The notes under the pieces are model-generated. The model was not told the origin of the DNA, made no database searches, and saw only the letters and a program-made list of their open reading frames with translations. The position numbers and the translations under genes were made by a program. A stretch of DNA of 64,000 nt from Actinomadura viridilutea (GTDB lineage Bacteria > Actinomycetota > Actinomycetes > Streptosporangiales > Streptosporangiaceae): NCBI GenBank assembly GCA_003001795.1, contig PVNI01000004.1:248001-312000 (forward strand), in the 5' to 3' direction. This document shows, in pieces, positions 53,097 to 60,587 of this stretch. Within the stretch, counting starts at the first letter, position 1, and the number at the start of each line of letters is the position of its first letter.

Positions 53097-53105
53097 CTGG
53101 TCCCC

Positions 53106-53501
53106 TTAGAGGAGGGGACCGAACGGTCCGCCGGACCGCAGCCAGTGGATGGCCACCCACAGCCCCGTCTTGATCAGCTCGAGGCCGATGCGGATGCGCC
53201 AGTAGCGGCTTTGTCCGTCGTCCCGTCCCCTGTTGAGCTCACCCACGTACTGGGTGCTCCTCTCCACGGCCAGTTCGGGCCTGGCCGTCGCCCTGCCGGA
53301 CCATCCGGCGATCGCGCGGATGCTCCGATCGGAGAGGATGAGACAGCACGATAGTCGGCCCGCCAGACGGCGGCAGAGGCTGAGCTGCCTCATTCTCCCC
53401 GCGAAGTAACAAAGCGACAGAGATGCCAACCTCCCCAGAGACACCAACCCCCTCCGGCAGGCCGACGCTGCGAGCGCCGCTCTGCCCGGTGATGTAGTCA
53501 T
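53106..53501 (-). CDS. hypothetical protein, possibly membrane-associated
   Basis: This 131-residue frame is the only minus-strand candidate gene in the element. ATG 53501 has AGAAGG about 8 bp upstream. The C-terminal 55 residues (RSTQYVGELNRGRDDGQSRY, then an amphipathic GLELIKTGLWVAIHWLR) look protein-like, while the N-terminal half is Arg/Ser/Leu-rich and less convincing. An inner ATG at 53393 is an alternative start. A hairpin just past the stop supports a transcription unit. No family recognised. Confidence 0.35.
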   Translation of the reverse strand: MTTSPGRAALAASACRRGLVSLGRLASLSLCYFAGRMRQLSLCRRLAGRLSCCLILSDRSIRAIAGWSGRATARPELAVERSTQYVGELNRGRDDGQSRYWRIRIGLELIKTGLWVAIHWLRSGGPFGPLL

Positions 53502-53816
53502 GTGCCTTCTGGGCCTAGGTGTTCGCCTCAAGTGGCCATTCCGTGGCCACGGGTCTCGGCGTCGACCTTTTCCCATGTCGCCACGGTGGACACGGCGCCA
53601 CGCCGCCCAGCTAGGCGGCTCGGCGCACGCTGATTCCGGCGCGGCGGGCGGCCAGCACCGCCTAGAACGCGGTGGCAGGATGCGGCCAGTCGCCAGGTCA
53701 GCGGGGCCGGGGAAGAGGGTGCCGCCATGGAGTCCCCAGGCACGCAGCCGGGCAGTCCACAGGCTCATCACCCCGAGGGGGATAGCAACTTACTCATTCT
53801 CAAGAAGCAGCTCTGC

Positions 53817-53860
53817 GCGAGAGAAGACAGCCCCGACCCAGGGGGGCTGTCTTCTCTCGC
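53817..53860. terminator. 18-bp stem hairpin
   Basis: The left arm starts at 53817 (GCGAGAGAAGACAGCCCC) and the right arm ends at 53860 (GGGGCTGTCTTCTCTCGC); the stem is perfect. It insulates the regulatory block from the left region of the element. Confidence 0.75.
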
Positions 53861-53865
53861 CTGTT

Positions 53866-53905
53866 GCCAGGGCCCGCCGCGGCGGTGGCCGCGGCGGGCC
53901 CTGGC
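53866..53905. terminator. 17-bp stem hairpin, second of a pair
   Basis: GCCAGGGCCCGCCGCGG (from 53866) pairs perfectly with CCGCGGCGGGCCCTGGC (to 53905), only 5 bp after the previous hairpin. Two such stems in a row form a strong bidirectional block. Confidence 0.75.
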
Positions 53906-54061
53906 TTCCGGCAAGACGCGTTTTCGCCTGCCAAGGACGATCGCCATCCGATAGCGCATCTACGCGGATGGCACCGAGAGTGATCTACAAGGTCGGTCCC
54001 ACGTCAAAGCTGGTTGGAGCCTGTCTGATCCTGTGGGGTGCGGGTGGTAGAACGCTCAGTT

Positions 54062-54871
54062 ATGGGTGAGGAGCGGTTGCGGGAGATCGGCCGGGAGCTG
54101 CGGCGGCTGCGGACGGCTGCGGGGCTGTCGGGTGTGCGGTTGGCTGCGCGGGCTGGTGTTCCTCAGCCGACGGTGTCTCGGGTGGAGACGGGGCAGCGGG
54201 TCTCTGACCCTGAGGTGGTGCTGCGGCTGTTCGCAGCGTTTGGGTTGGAGGGGGCGGAGGCTGAGCGGTTGGCCGCGTTGGTGCGGGATGCGTATGCGGA
54301 GACCGCGGCGCGGCGGGTGGATGCGGGTGCGTCCTTCCGGCCCGGGGCCGCGGTGGAGCTGGCGCGGAGTGTGGCGGCGGTACGGGTGTTCGGGGCCTTG
54401 GTCATGCCGGCGCCGTTGCGAACGGCGGAGTATGTGGCCGAGGCCGAGGTGGCAGCCGGTGGCGGTGCGGCGGACTGGGCGGCCCTGCTGGGGGATGAGG
54501 GTCGACGGTTCACGTTCGTGGTGGCTGAGGCTGTGTTGCGGACGTGGCCGGGCTCGGGGGCGTGTATGGCCGGGCAGTTCGCGCATGTGTTGTCGGTGGC
54601 GGAGCGGCCGAATGTCCGGTTTGGGGTTGTGCCGGGTTCGGCGGGTGCTTGGCCGCTGGTGCCGTTGCATGGGTTCACGGTCTTGGGGGATGCGGCGGTG
54701 GCGGTGGAGACGTTCACGCGTGAGCTGACCTTGACCGATACGGCCGAGGTGCACCGGTACGCCGAGATCTTCGAGCGGTACGAGCGGCTTGCGGTGTTCG
54801 GGGATGAAGCGCGCGGTTTGGTCGAGCGGGCCGCGCGTGAGGTCGAGGAGATCACCAGATCTATTCAGTGA
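54062..54871 (+). CDS. XRE-family regulator with DUF5753 (Scr1-like) domain
   Basis: The protein has 269 residues. An XRE helix-turn-helix occupies about 5-65 (LRRLRTAAGLSGVRLAARAG, then QPTVSRVETGQ). It is followed by the DUF5753 sensor or partner domain (about 90-265; PAPLRTAEYVAEAE, GDEGRRFTFVVAEAVL, FGVVPGSAGAWPLVPLHGF). Such regulators are abundant in actinomycetes, usually beside small DUF397 or HATPase proteins, and control development or antibiotic genes. Here an HATPase gene follows. ATG 54062 has no Shine-Dalgarno, and TAGAAC lies 8 bp before it, suggesting a leaderless mRNA. It is a candidate binder of the CCCCCTAGAC sites nearby. Confidence 0.88.
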   Translation: MGEERLREIGRELRRLRTAAGLSGVRLAARAGVPQPTVSRVETGQRVSDPEVVLRLFAAFGLEGAEAERLAALVRDAYAETAARRVDAGASFRPGAAVELARSVAAVRVFGALVMPAPLRTAEYVAEAEVAAGGGAADWAALLGDEGRRFTFVVAEAVLRTWPGSGACMAGQFAHVLSVAERPNVRFGVVPGSAGAWPLVPLHGFTVLGDAAVAVETFTRELTLTDTAEVHRYAEIFERYERLAVFGDEARGLVERAAREVEEITRSIQ

Positions 54872-54928
54872 ACACATTGAATAGACCATGGCGTCTGACA
54901 TACGCTGCGTGTTCCGCGTGGCGTATAG

Positions 54929-54938
54929 CCCCCTAGAC
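54929..54938 (+). promoter_or_regulatory. CCCCCTAGAC site upstream of the HATPase gene
   Basis: CCCCCTAGAC lies 11 bp before GTG 54950. The same 10-mer occurs twice at 57183-57241 and in reverse orientation at 57265-57275, and its core CTAGAC occurs at 55440-55455. Confidence 0.55.
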
Positions 54939-54949
54939 GCACATGGGCG

Positions 54950-55360
54950 GTGGTCGTTGTGAGGCGTCTGTCTCGCCTGTTCGAAGGCCGACCTGAGTCG
55001 GTCGGCGCCGCTCGGGCGTTCGCTCGGGCGTTCCTCAGTGGCCGTGTCTCCGAAGAGTTGGCCGATCGAGCCGTACTGGTGGTGAGCGAACTGTGCACCA
55101 ACGCCGTGGAGCACACGGCCAGCGGAGAGGTGGGCGGCAAGTTCGTCCTGGAGTTGGAGGTGTCCCCCGGGCGCGTGCTGGTGGGCGTCGTCGATATGGG
55201 GGCGCCGTCTAGGCCGAAGCTGTGCTTCGAAGCTGTGGACGCCGACGCGGTGAACGGTCGTGGCCTGTTCATCGTTGAGGCCGTCTCCAAGACGTGGGGC
55301 TCCGAGATGGTGCGAGTGGGGCGCCGGGTCTGGGCGGACGTCGTCGGGGCGTCGGTGTGA
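54950..55360 (+). CDS. RsbW-like ATP-binding (HATPase_c) regulatory protein
   Basis: A 136-residue single-domain GHKL/HATPase_c protein of the anti-sigma-factor kinase type. The N-box reads VVSELCTNAVEHT, the G1 box VGVVDMGAPSRPK, and the G2 region NGRGLFIVEAVSKTWG. RsbW-like proteins bind ATP and either hold a sigma factor or phosphorylate an antagonist. No anti-anti-sigma (STAS) gene is present, but a PP2C-like phosphatase is encoded 1 kb downstream, the enzyme type that normally reverses such phosphorylation. The start is GTG 54950; GTG 54959 is possible. It follows the XRE-DUF5753 gene by 78 bp. Confidence 0.85.
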   Translation: MVVVRRLSRLFEGRPESVGAARAFARAFLSGRVSEELADRAVLVVSELCTNAVEHTASGEVGGKFVLELEVSPGRVLVGVVDMGAPSRPKLCFEAVDADAVNGRGLFIVEAVSKTWGSEMVRVGRRVWADVVGASV

Positions 55361-55439
55361 GCGGCCCGCCGATTCCGCGTCGTCGGCGACGCCTGCGTAC
55401 CGTGAGCTCATCGACCGGGCGTGAGCTTTCCGGCAGGGT

Positions 55440-55455
55440 GTCTAGGGTCCTAGAC
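55440..55455. promoter_or_regulatory. near-palindromic GTCTAGG/CCTAGAC operator
   Basis: GTCTAGGGTCCTAGAC is a 16-bp near-palindrome sharing the CTAGAC core with the other sites. It lies 27 bp before ATG 55483, inside the expected promoter. Confidence 0.55.
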
Positions 55456-55482
55456 TCGCTGAGAGGCACCAGAGGAGGCGTC

Positions 55483-56325
55483 ATGCCAGGCGAATTCGAG
55501 CGGATCGCGCAGATCAAAGACCCGTTTGAGCTGCTGCGCGCCGCGACCGAGCGCCTGGCGGAGGCCCAGCAGGAGGTCACCGAGCTTGCCCGCCTCCGGC
55601 GGCGGCTGATCCAGGACTTGCATGCGCAGGGCATGTCGTACGCGCAGATCGCGCAGGCCGCCGGGCTGAGCCGAGGGCGCATCCATCAGATCCGGCACAC
55701 GGGGCCGGCGCCTGAAGGCGCCTTCCTCGGCTCGGGCGAGGTCATCGTGGTCACGCCGCTGCGGCCGGACCCGGCGAGCGACCGGACGTATGTCGCGTTG
55801 GACGACCTGACGACCGGCAAGCGGCTGGAGGAGCTGGCCCGGACGTTCGACCTGTCGGTCAGCTATGACCACGTGACGCTTGACGGCGAGATCGATCTGA
55901 ACCGGCCGGGCATGCTGGTGATCTGCGGTCCTCGGATGTCGCCTGCAATGCGGGACGCCTACGACAAGGACCCCGTCATCGCCTGGGACCGCGACGAGCG
56001 AGGTTGGCTGCTGCGCGACACCCGAAGCGGGACCGAGTACCGGTCAGGCCAAGAAGAGCAGCCGCGGCGCCCGTACGACGTGGGATACCTGGGGCGTCTC
56101 CCCCGGCCGGATGGCAAGGGAACGTTCTTGGCGATCGCGGGCATCCACCCAGAAGGGTCACTGGGTGTGGTCCATCTGCTGACGAACGAGATCGGCAGCC
56201 TGTGGGGGCAGGTGGGCACTGACCGGTTCTCGGTCGTGATCGGCACCGAGTACGACCCGGACACCCACGAGCCCGTGCGAACGGAGTTGCTGACGCCGAT
56301 CTATCGGCATGACGAGGACAACTGA
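55483..56325 (+). CDS. HTH DNA-binding protein with unknown C-terminal domain
   Basis: The 280-residue protein has a helical N-terminus (about 15-45) and a sigma-70 region-4-like helix-turn-helix at about 46-75 (LHAQGMSYAQIAQAAGLSRG, then RIHQIRHTG). The C-terminal 190 residues form a separate globular domain. Visible marks are YVALDDLTTGKRLEELARTF, PGMLVICGPRMSP, DPVIAWDRDERGWLLRD, and FLAIAGIHPEGSLGVVHLL. I do not recognise this domain; the glycine-rich ICGPRMSP and IAGIHPEGS turns suggest a Rossmann-like ligand-binding fold. ATG 55483 has AGGAGG. It lies 11 bp ahead of the PP2C gene, so the pair is co-translated. The protein may be a DNA-binding sensor whose state the phosphatase controls. 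Confidence 0.8.
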   Translation: MPGEFERIAQIKDPFELLRAATERLAEAQQEVTELARLRRRLIQDLHAQGMSYAQIAQAAGLSRGRIHQIRHTGPAPEGAFLGSGEVIVVTPLRPDPASDRTYVALDDLTTGKRLEELARTFDLSVSYDHVTLDGEIDLNRPGMLVICGPRMSPAMRDAYDKDPVIAWDRDERGWLLRDTRSGTEYRSGQEEQPRRPYDVGYLGRLPRPDGKGTFLAIAGIHPEGSLGVVHLLTNEIGSLWGQVGTDRFSVVIGTEYDPDTHEPVRTELLTPIYRHDEDN

Positions 56326-56336
56326 CAGGAGGCCGA

Positions 56337-57164
56337 ATGCGTGTGCTGCTCGCCAGCGAGTCAGGAAACCCCAAGCGGGACAACGAAGACTTCGCGGCGG
56401 CAGCACCCGGCCTTGCGGTCGTCATCGACGGTGCCGGCGCCCCGGCCGGACTGCCCTCCGGCTGTTCGCACTCGGTGGCGTGGTACGCGCACAACCTCGG
56501 CGGCCTGCTGCTCGGCGCCGCCGCTGATCCGAACGTCACCCTGACTGAGGCGTTGGCGGTGAGCATCGAACGCGTCAACGCACTGCACGGGGACGCGTGC
56601 GACCTTCGGCACCCCGGCTCCCCCTCGGCGACCGTCGTCCTGGCCCGGGCATACGCCGACCGTCTGGAGTACCTGGTGTTGGCGGACTCCGTCCTCGTCC
56701 TCGACCAGGCCGACGGGGAACCGACCGTCGTCACGGACAATCGGCTGGCCGAGGTGTACCGCGAGGTGAACGACCCGGCCGCCGAGCGGCCGCCGCTGGG
56801 GACGCCCGAACACGCGGCCGACATGCGCACCCGGGTCGAACGGCTTAACGCCTACCGCAACCAACCCGGCGGTTTCTGGGTCGCCAGCACCAAGCCCGAG
56901 GCGGCACACGAGGCGCTCGTGGGCTCGGTACCGCTGGACGACCTGGACGCGGTCGTCTTGCTCAGCGATGGCGCCACTCGGCTCGTCGACCGATTCGGCG
57001 TCATGAGCTGGCGTGACCTGCTGGCCGTACTCCGCAAGGACGGGCCCGCCGAGCTGATCGTCCGCACCCGTGAGGCCGAAGCCTCCGACCCCAACGGCGC
57101 ACGGTGGCCGCGTAGCAAGGCCTCCGATGACGCCAGCGCCGTCTACTGGGCCGTTCGCCGGTAG
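56337..57164 (+). CDS. PP2C-like serine/threonine phosphatase
   Basis: The 275-residue protein has the PP2C (PPM) motif series: KRDNEDF near residue 13, VVIDGAG near 28-34 with the metal-binding Asp, SPSATVVLARAY near 93, LVLADSVLVL near 110, LLSDGATRLVD near 210, and DDASAVYW near the end. The metal-binding Asp residues of motifs DGAG, SDG and DD are present, so activity is expected. It may act on the HTH protein encoded 11 bp upstream or on a target of the RsbW-like protein. ATG 56337 follows CAGGAGG. Its 3' end abuts the operator-rich region before the transfer genes. Confidence 0.88.
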   Translation: MRVLLASESGNPKRDNEDFAAAAPGLAVVIDGAGAPAGLPSGCSHSVAWYAHNLGGLLLGAAADPNVTLTEALAVSIERVNALHGDACDLRHPGSPSATVVLARAYADRLEYLVLADSVLVLDQADGEPTVVTDNRLAEVYREVNDPAAERPPLGTPEHAADMRTRVERLNAYRNQPGGFWVASTKPEAAHEALVGSVPLDDLDAVVLLSDGATRLVDRFGVMSWRDLLAVLRKDGPAELIVRTREAEASDPNGARWPRSKASDDASAVYWAVRR

Positions 57165-57173
57165 CGACACGAA

Positions 57174-57283
57174 TCTGTACACCCCCCTAGACAGCCGCCT
57201 GGGCGGCAGCTACCTTGGTCTGTACACCCCCCTAGACAGTAGGTCTGCGCAGCGCCCTGCGCACTGTCTAGGGGGATAGACAA
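57174..57283. promoter_or_regulatory. operator cluster ahead of the transfer/replication operon
   Basis: A 21-bp sequence containing TGTACACCCCCCTAGACAG is repeated perfectly at 57174-57194 and 57219-57239, with CCCCCTAGAC at its core. CTGTCTAGGGGG at 57264-57275 is the same site inverted. A hairpin TGCGCAG-CGCC-CTGCGCA lies between. The next gene starts at 57299, so repressor binding here would block the whole downstream operon. Confidence 0.65.
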
Positions 57284-57298
57284 AACAGGAGGAGCTTC

Positions 57299-57667
57299 AT
57301 GCGCAACATCCCGGTAGACGTGTCGGCACTCACGTTCGTGTGCGTCTCCCCGCCCCGTCCCAAGGTGATCAACAAGGACACGGGTGAGGTGAGGGTGGAT
57401 CGGGACGGCAACACCGTGTTCACGGTGGGGCTGTCGGCAGCCGATGAGTCCGGGCGGGTGGAGCTGCTGACCGTGGCGGTGTCGGGCGTCCCGGACATCA
57501 CGGTGGGCCAGGTGGTCCGGCCGGTCGGCCTGGTCGGGTCGCCGTGGGAACGAGAGTTCGGCGGGCGGCTTCGGTGGGGGATCGCCTACCGGGCCGCGCA
57601 GATCGTCCCCGAGGCTCCCACCGCCGTCCCGGAGCCGGGTGACGGGTCGGTGTCGGCGGCGGCCTGA
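57299..57667 (+). CDS. SCO3933-family AICE regulatory protein
   Basis: A 122-residue protein of the family that opens AICE transfer operons (MRNIPVDVSALTFVCVSPPR, KVINKDTGEVRVDRDGNTVF). The family is annotated as regulatory and is found almost only in pSAM2-type elements, but its mechanism is not established. ATG 57299 has a perfect AGGAGGAG. It is the first gene of an operon that appears to run to int and lies right after the operator cluster. Confidence 0.85.
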   Translation: MRNIPVDVSALTFVCVSPPRPKVINKDTGEVRVDRDGNTVFTVGLSAADESGRVELLTVAVSGVPDITVGQVVRPVGLVGSPWEREFGGRLRWGIAYRAAQIVPEAPTAVPEPGDGSVSAAA

Positions 57668-57678
57668 GGCAGGGCGCG

Positions 57679-59040
57679 GTGTACGACACGCTGATTGTGG
57701 TGGTCGGGGGCCTGGTCGCTGCGGCGGCCGGGCTCTGGGCCTGGCGCCGCTGGCATCCCGCCTCGTTCTGGTACGGCGTCGCCTTCCCTGCTCGTGCGGT
57801 GCTGGTGTACCTGACCTGGCGGCATGTGGCCGCAGGGTGCGGGTTGACGCGGCGCCGGCGGCGGTGGCGGTGGACCCTGGACGCCGTCCCCGTCGTCGGC
57901 CCCGCCGCCCGTGGTGCCGCAACCGTGGTCGAACAGAAGCGGCGTATGCGGAGGGTGGACGTTGAGCGGGCTCCCCGGCTTGGGGTCCTGCGGCCCACGG
58001 CGTTGGGCTGGCGGCTGCGGGTCCGCCTGCATGACGGCCAGGTGCCCGCCGACTACGAGCGGGCCGCTGAGGGGATCGCGCACGCCTGGCGGGTGCATTC
58101 GGTGCGGGTGGTGGATGTGCGGCCGGGGGTGGTGACGCTGTGGGCGACCATGCGCGACCCCCTCACCGACGTGACCGTGTCCCCGGTGACCGATCGGCTG
58201 TTGACGGTGCGGCCGGGGAAGCTGGAGAACGGCGCCGACTGGGTGATCGACCTGCGCACCGTGCCGCACTGGTTGATCGCGGGGGCGACGCAGTCGGGCA
58301 AGTCCAACCTGGCCAACGCCATCATCAAGGGCCTTGCGCCGCAGCCGGTCGCGCTGGTCGGGTTCGATCTGAAGGGTGGGGTGGAGTTCACTCCGTATGC
58401 GCCGCGGTTGTCGGCGCTGGCCACCACCCGCTCCGAATGCGTCGAGCTGCTCGGCGGCCTGGTGGCCGAGCTGGAGGCGCGCATGGCGCTGTGCCGCAAG
58501 CATGGGGCGCGGAACGTGTGGACGCTCCCCGGGGAGTTGCGGCCGGTGCCGGTGGTGGTGCTGGTGGATGAGGTGGCCGAGCTGTTTTTGATGGCCGACA
58601 AGAGCGAGAAGGACGAGGTCGCCAAGACGTCCACCGCCCTGTTGCGGGTGGCGCAGTTGGGCCGGGCTTTTGCCGTCCACCTCGTCGTGTGCGGGCAGCG
58701 TATCGGCTCCGACCTCGGCCCCGGGGTGACCGCGCTGCGCGCCCAGCTGTCGGGGCGGGTGTGCCACCGGGTCAATGACCCGGAGACGGCGAGCATGACG
58801 CTGGGGGACATGGACCCTGCCGCGTTGGAGGCGGCGCGGGGGATCCCGGCGGAGACGCCCGGTGTGTGCGTGGTGGCCGGGCAGGACGGCTCTTGGCACC
58901 GTGCCCGGTCGGTGTATGTGAGTGAGACCGACGCCGAACAAGCCGCCCGCGACCACGCCCACCTGACCCCTTCGTGGGCCGAGGTGACCGGCTCGTCCTC
59001 GGTCACTGACCTGCGACCGGACATGCCTGACGCGGCATAA
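57679..59040 (+). CDS. FtsK/SpoIIIE-type DNA translocase for conjugal transfer (TraB/TraSA-like)
   Basis: The 453-residue protein has one or two N-terminal membrane helices (about 4-22 and 31-50) and a RecA-like motor: Walker A GATQSGKSN near residue 204, Walker B VVVLVDEVAEL near 294, and GQRIGSDLGPGVTALRAQ. AICE transfer proteins of this class form hexamers at the membrane and pump double-stranded element DNA into the recipient through clt-type sequences. GTG 57679 is 11 bp after the previous stop. The length is typical of the short AICE pumps. Confidence 0.93.
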   Translation: MYDTLIVVVGGLVAAAAGLWAWRRWHPASFWYGVAFPARAVLVYLTWRHVAAGCGLTRRRRRWRWTLDAVPVVGPAARGAATVVEQKRRMRRVDVERAPRLGVLRPTALGWRLRVRLHDGQVPADYERAAEGIAHAWRVHSVRVVDVRPGVVTLWATMRDPLTDVTVSPVTDRLLTVRPGKLENGADWVIDLRTVPHWLIAGATQSGKSNLANAIIKGLAPQPVALVGFDLKGGVEFTPYAPRLSALATTRSECVELLGGLVAELEARMALCRKHGARNVWTLPGELRPVPVVVLVDEVAELFLMADKSEKDEVAKTSTALLRVAQLGRAFAVHLVVCGQRIGSDLGPGVTALRAQLSGRVCHRVNDPETASMTLGDMDPAALEAARGIPAETPGVCVVAGQDGSWHRARSVYVSETDAEQAARDHAHLTPSWAEVTGSSSVTDLRPDMPDAA

Positions 59041-59130
59041 CCCCTCCCCCTCCCCATGTGGCTCGGTGCGAGCCCTACTCCGTGCCAGGTCCCTACCCGA
59101 CCCATGCCCAAAACCCATGGAGACTGCTCA

Positions 59131-59412
59131 ATGACCACACGCCTGACCGTCCTTCGTCCCCGCTCTGCCCTGTCGTCCCGTCCCCGCCGGGCCGTCCGTC
59201 CCGCCCCGTCCTCCCGGCCGTCCTCGTCCTGGGCACCGGTGACGGTGGAGTGGGACGCCGTCCCGGGCCTGCACGTCGCCCGGTGCGGACGGTGCGCCGA
59301 CTCCTTCACCTCGTCCCGCATAGACCAGGTCGAGGACTGGGCCGCCACGCACAGGTGTGACACCGAGCTGGCGGCACTGCTGGCCGCTGTCACCGGAGGG
59401 CGGGCGGCGTGA
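59131..59412 (+). CDS. small Cys-containing AICE protein
   Basis: The 93-residue protein has a Ser/Arg/Pro-rich N-terminus and a compact C-terminal part with Cys and His pairs (ARCGRCADSF, then THRCDTEL) that could bind zinc. The start is ATG 59131, with GGAGA 8 bp upstream; longer frames have no support. The stop overlaps the next gene (GTGA), so it belongs to the operon. Similar small Cys proteins are common between traB and spd genes of AICEs; no function is known. Confidence 0.65.
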   Translation: MTTRLTVLRPRSALSSRPRRAVRPAPSSRPSSSWAPVTVEWDAVPGLHVARCGRCADSFTSSRIDQVEDWAATHRCDTELAALLAAVTGGRAA

Positions 59413-60299
59413 GTCGGCTGCTGGGCGCGGTCGCGGACTCCGGACCGGTGATCGTGCTCGCGGGGATCGCGGCGGCCGGGTCGTTCACCCACATCCGCGA
59501 CACCGCCATCGAACACGGGCAAGGCGGTTGGATGGCGTGGGCGGTCGCGGTGTGCATCGACCTGACCTGCGTCATGGCCGCGCGAGAGCGGCAGCGGGAC
59601 AAGCGCACCGGCCGCCCCACCGGGCGGCTGTCATGGCCCACCATCGTCCTGGTCGGCGGAATCTTGCTGTCGCTGGCGGCGAACCTGGCACAGGCCGAAC
59701 CGTCCGCGTGGGGGTGGATCACGGCGGCCACTCCGGCCGCCGCGTTCCTGGTGGCGGTGTCCATGCTCGAACGCCGCGCCGCCCTGGCCGGCGCGCGGGC
59801 ACGCACAGCGGCCACGCCCGTCCTGTCCGCCCCGCCGTCCTTCGGCCGCCCGTCCTCCACACCGTCCCCGTCCGCCCCGTCCTCGTCCGGCTCGTCCGCG
59901 CGTCCGTCCACGCCGTCGTCCTCCTCGTCCCCGGACTCGACGGGTGGCGACGCTGCCCGTCCTGGCCTGGCGGTCGTTGGGGCATCCGGTCCCGATCAGG
60001 ACGACACCCGGGACAGGAACCAGGACGGCGGTCAAGACGGCGAAGACCAGGAAGACGGCGCGCAGGACAACGGCGGTCAGACGGCGCTTCCGGTGCCTGC
60101 TCCCAGTGGCCGTCGTGGCCGGTCCTCCTCACCGGCGGGGCCGCTGTTGGAGTTCGCCCGGCAAGTGGCCGCCGAACACCAGGCCACGCACGGGCGGCCG
60201 ATCACCCGTGACGCGCTGCGCGCCCGGCTGGGCGTGTCCAACCAGCTCGCATCCGACCTGCTCCGCCAGATCCGCAACCAGATCGACGACGCCGCATGA
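59409..60299 (+). CDS. DUF2637 membrane protein (Spd/plasmid-spread type)
   Basis: The 296-residue protein begins with a DUF2637 domain of about four helices (residues 10-125), with GSFTHIRDTAIEHGQGGWM and CIDLTCVMAARERQRDKRTG as family marks. A long low-complexity Ser/Pro/Asp/Gln linker (about 140-235) follows, then a C-terminal winged-helix-like segment (PLLEFARQVAAEHQA, RDALRARLGVSNQLASDLL). Members accompany transfer genes in AICEs and Streptomyces plasmids and are thought to help spread within the recipient mycelium. GTG 59409 overlaps the previous stop. Confidence 0.88.
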   Translation: MSRLLGAVADSGPVIVLAGIAAAGSFTHIRDTAIEHGQGGWMAWAVAVCIDLTCVMAARERQRDKRTGRPTGRLSWPTIVLVGGILLSLAANLAQAEPSAWGWITAATPAAAFLVAVSMLERRAALAGARARTAATPVLSAPPSFGRPSSTPSPSAPSSSGSSARPSTPSSSSSPDSTGGDAARPGLAVVGASGPDQDDTRDRNQDGGQDGEDQEDGAQDNGGQTALPVPAPSGRRGRSSSPAGPLLEFARQVAAEHQATHGRPITRDALRARLGVSNQLASDLLRQIRNQIDDAA

Positions 60300-60481
60300 G
60301 CGGCCACCGCCACAGGAGACCTGCTGTGTTCCTTCGCCGCTGCGCCTTCGCAGTCTGCCTGCTGGTCCTGGCGCTGTTCGTCCTGCGCCACCCCGGCCAA
60401 GCCGTCGACACCACCGGCGCCATCGGCCACGCCCTGGCCGTGCTCGCCGACGCCGTCGCCCTGGTCACCTCTGCCCTGTGA
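60296..60481 (+). CDS. small single-helix membrane protein
   Basis: The 61-residue protein has a basic N-terminus and one strong membrane helix (FAVCLLVLALFVLRH); a second weaker hydrophobic segment lies at the C-terminus. ATG 60296 overlaps the DUF2637 stop (ATGA), which strongly supports translation. Probably a Spd-type accessory protein. Confidence 0.7.
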   Translation: MSGHRHRRPAVFLRRCAFAVCLLVLALFVLRHPGQAVDTTGAIGHALAVLADAVALVTSAL

Positions 60482-60587
60482 AACGGCCGCCCCGGGGCGT
60501 GGCCGCACAGCCGCCAAGCACACGCGCGCCACGTCCCGGGGCCATCCCCTCACCCCGTCCTGTAACGGGAAGGAGACACGCTCCACC

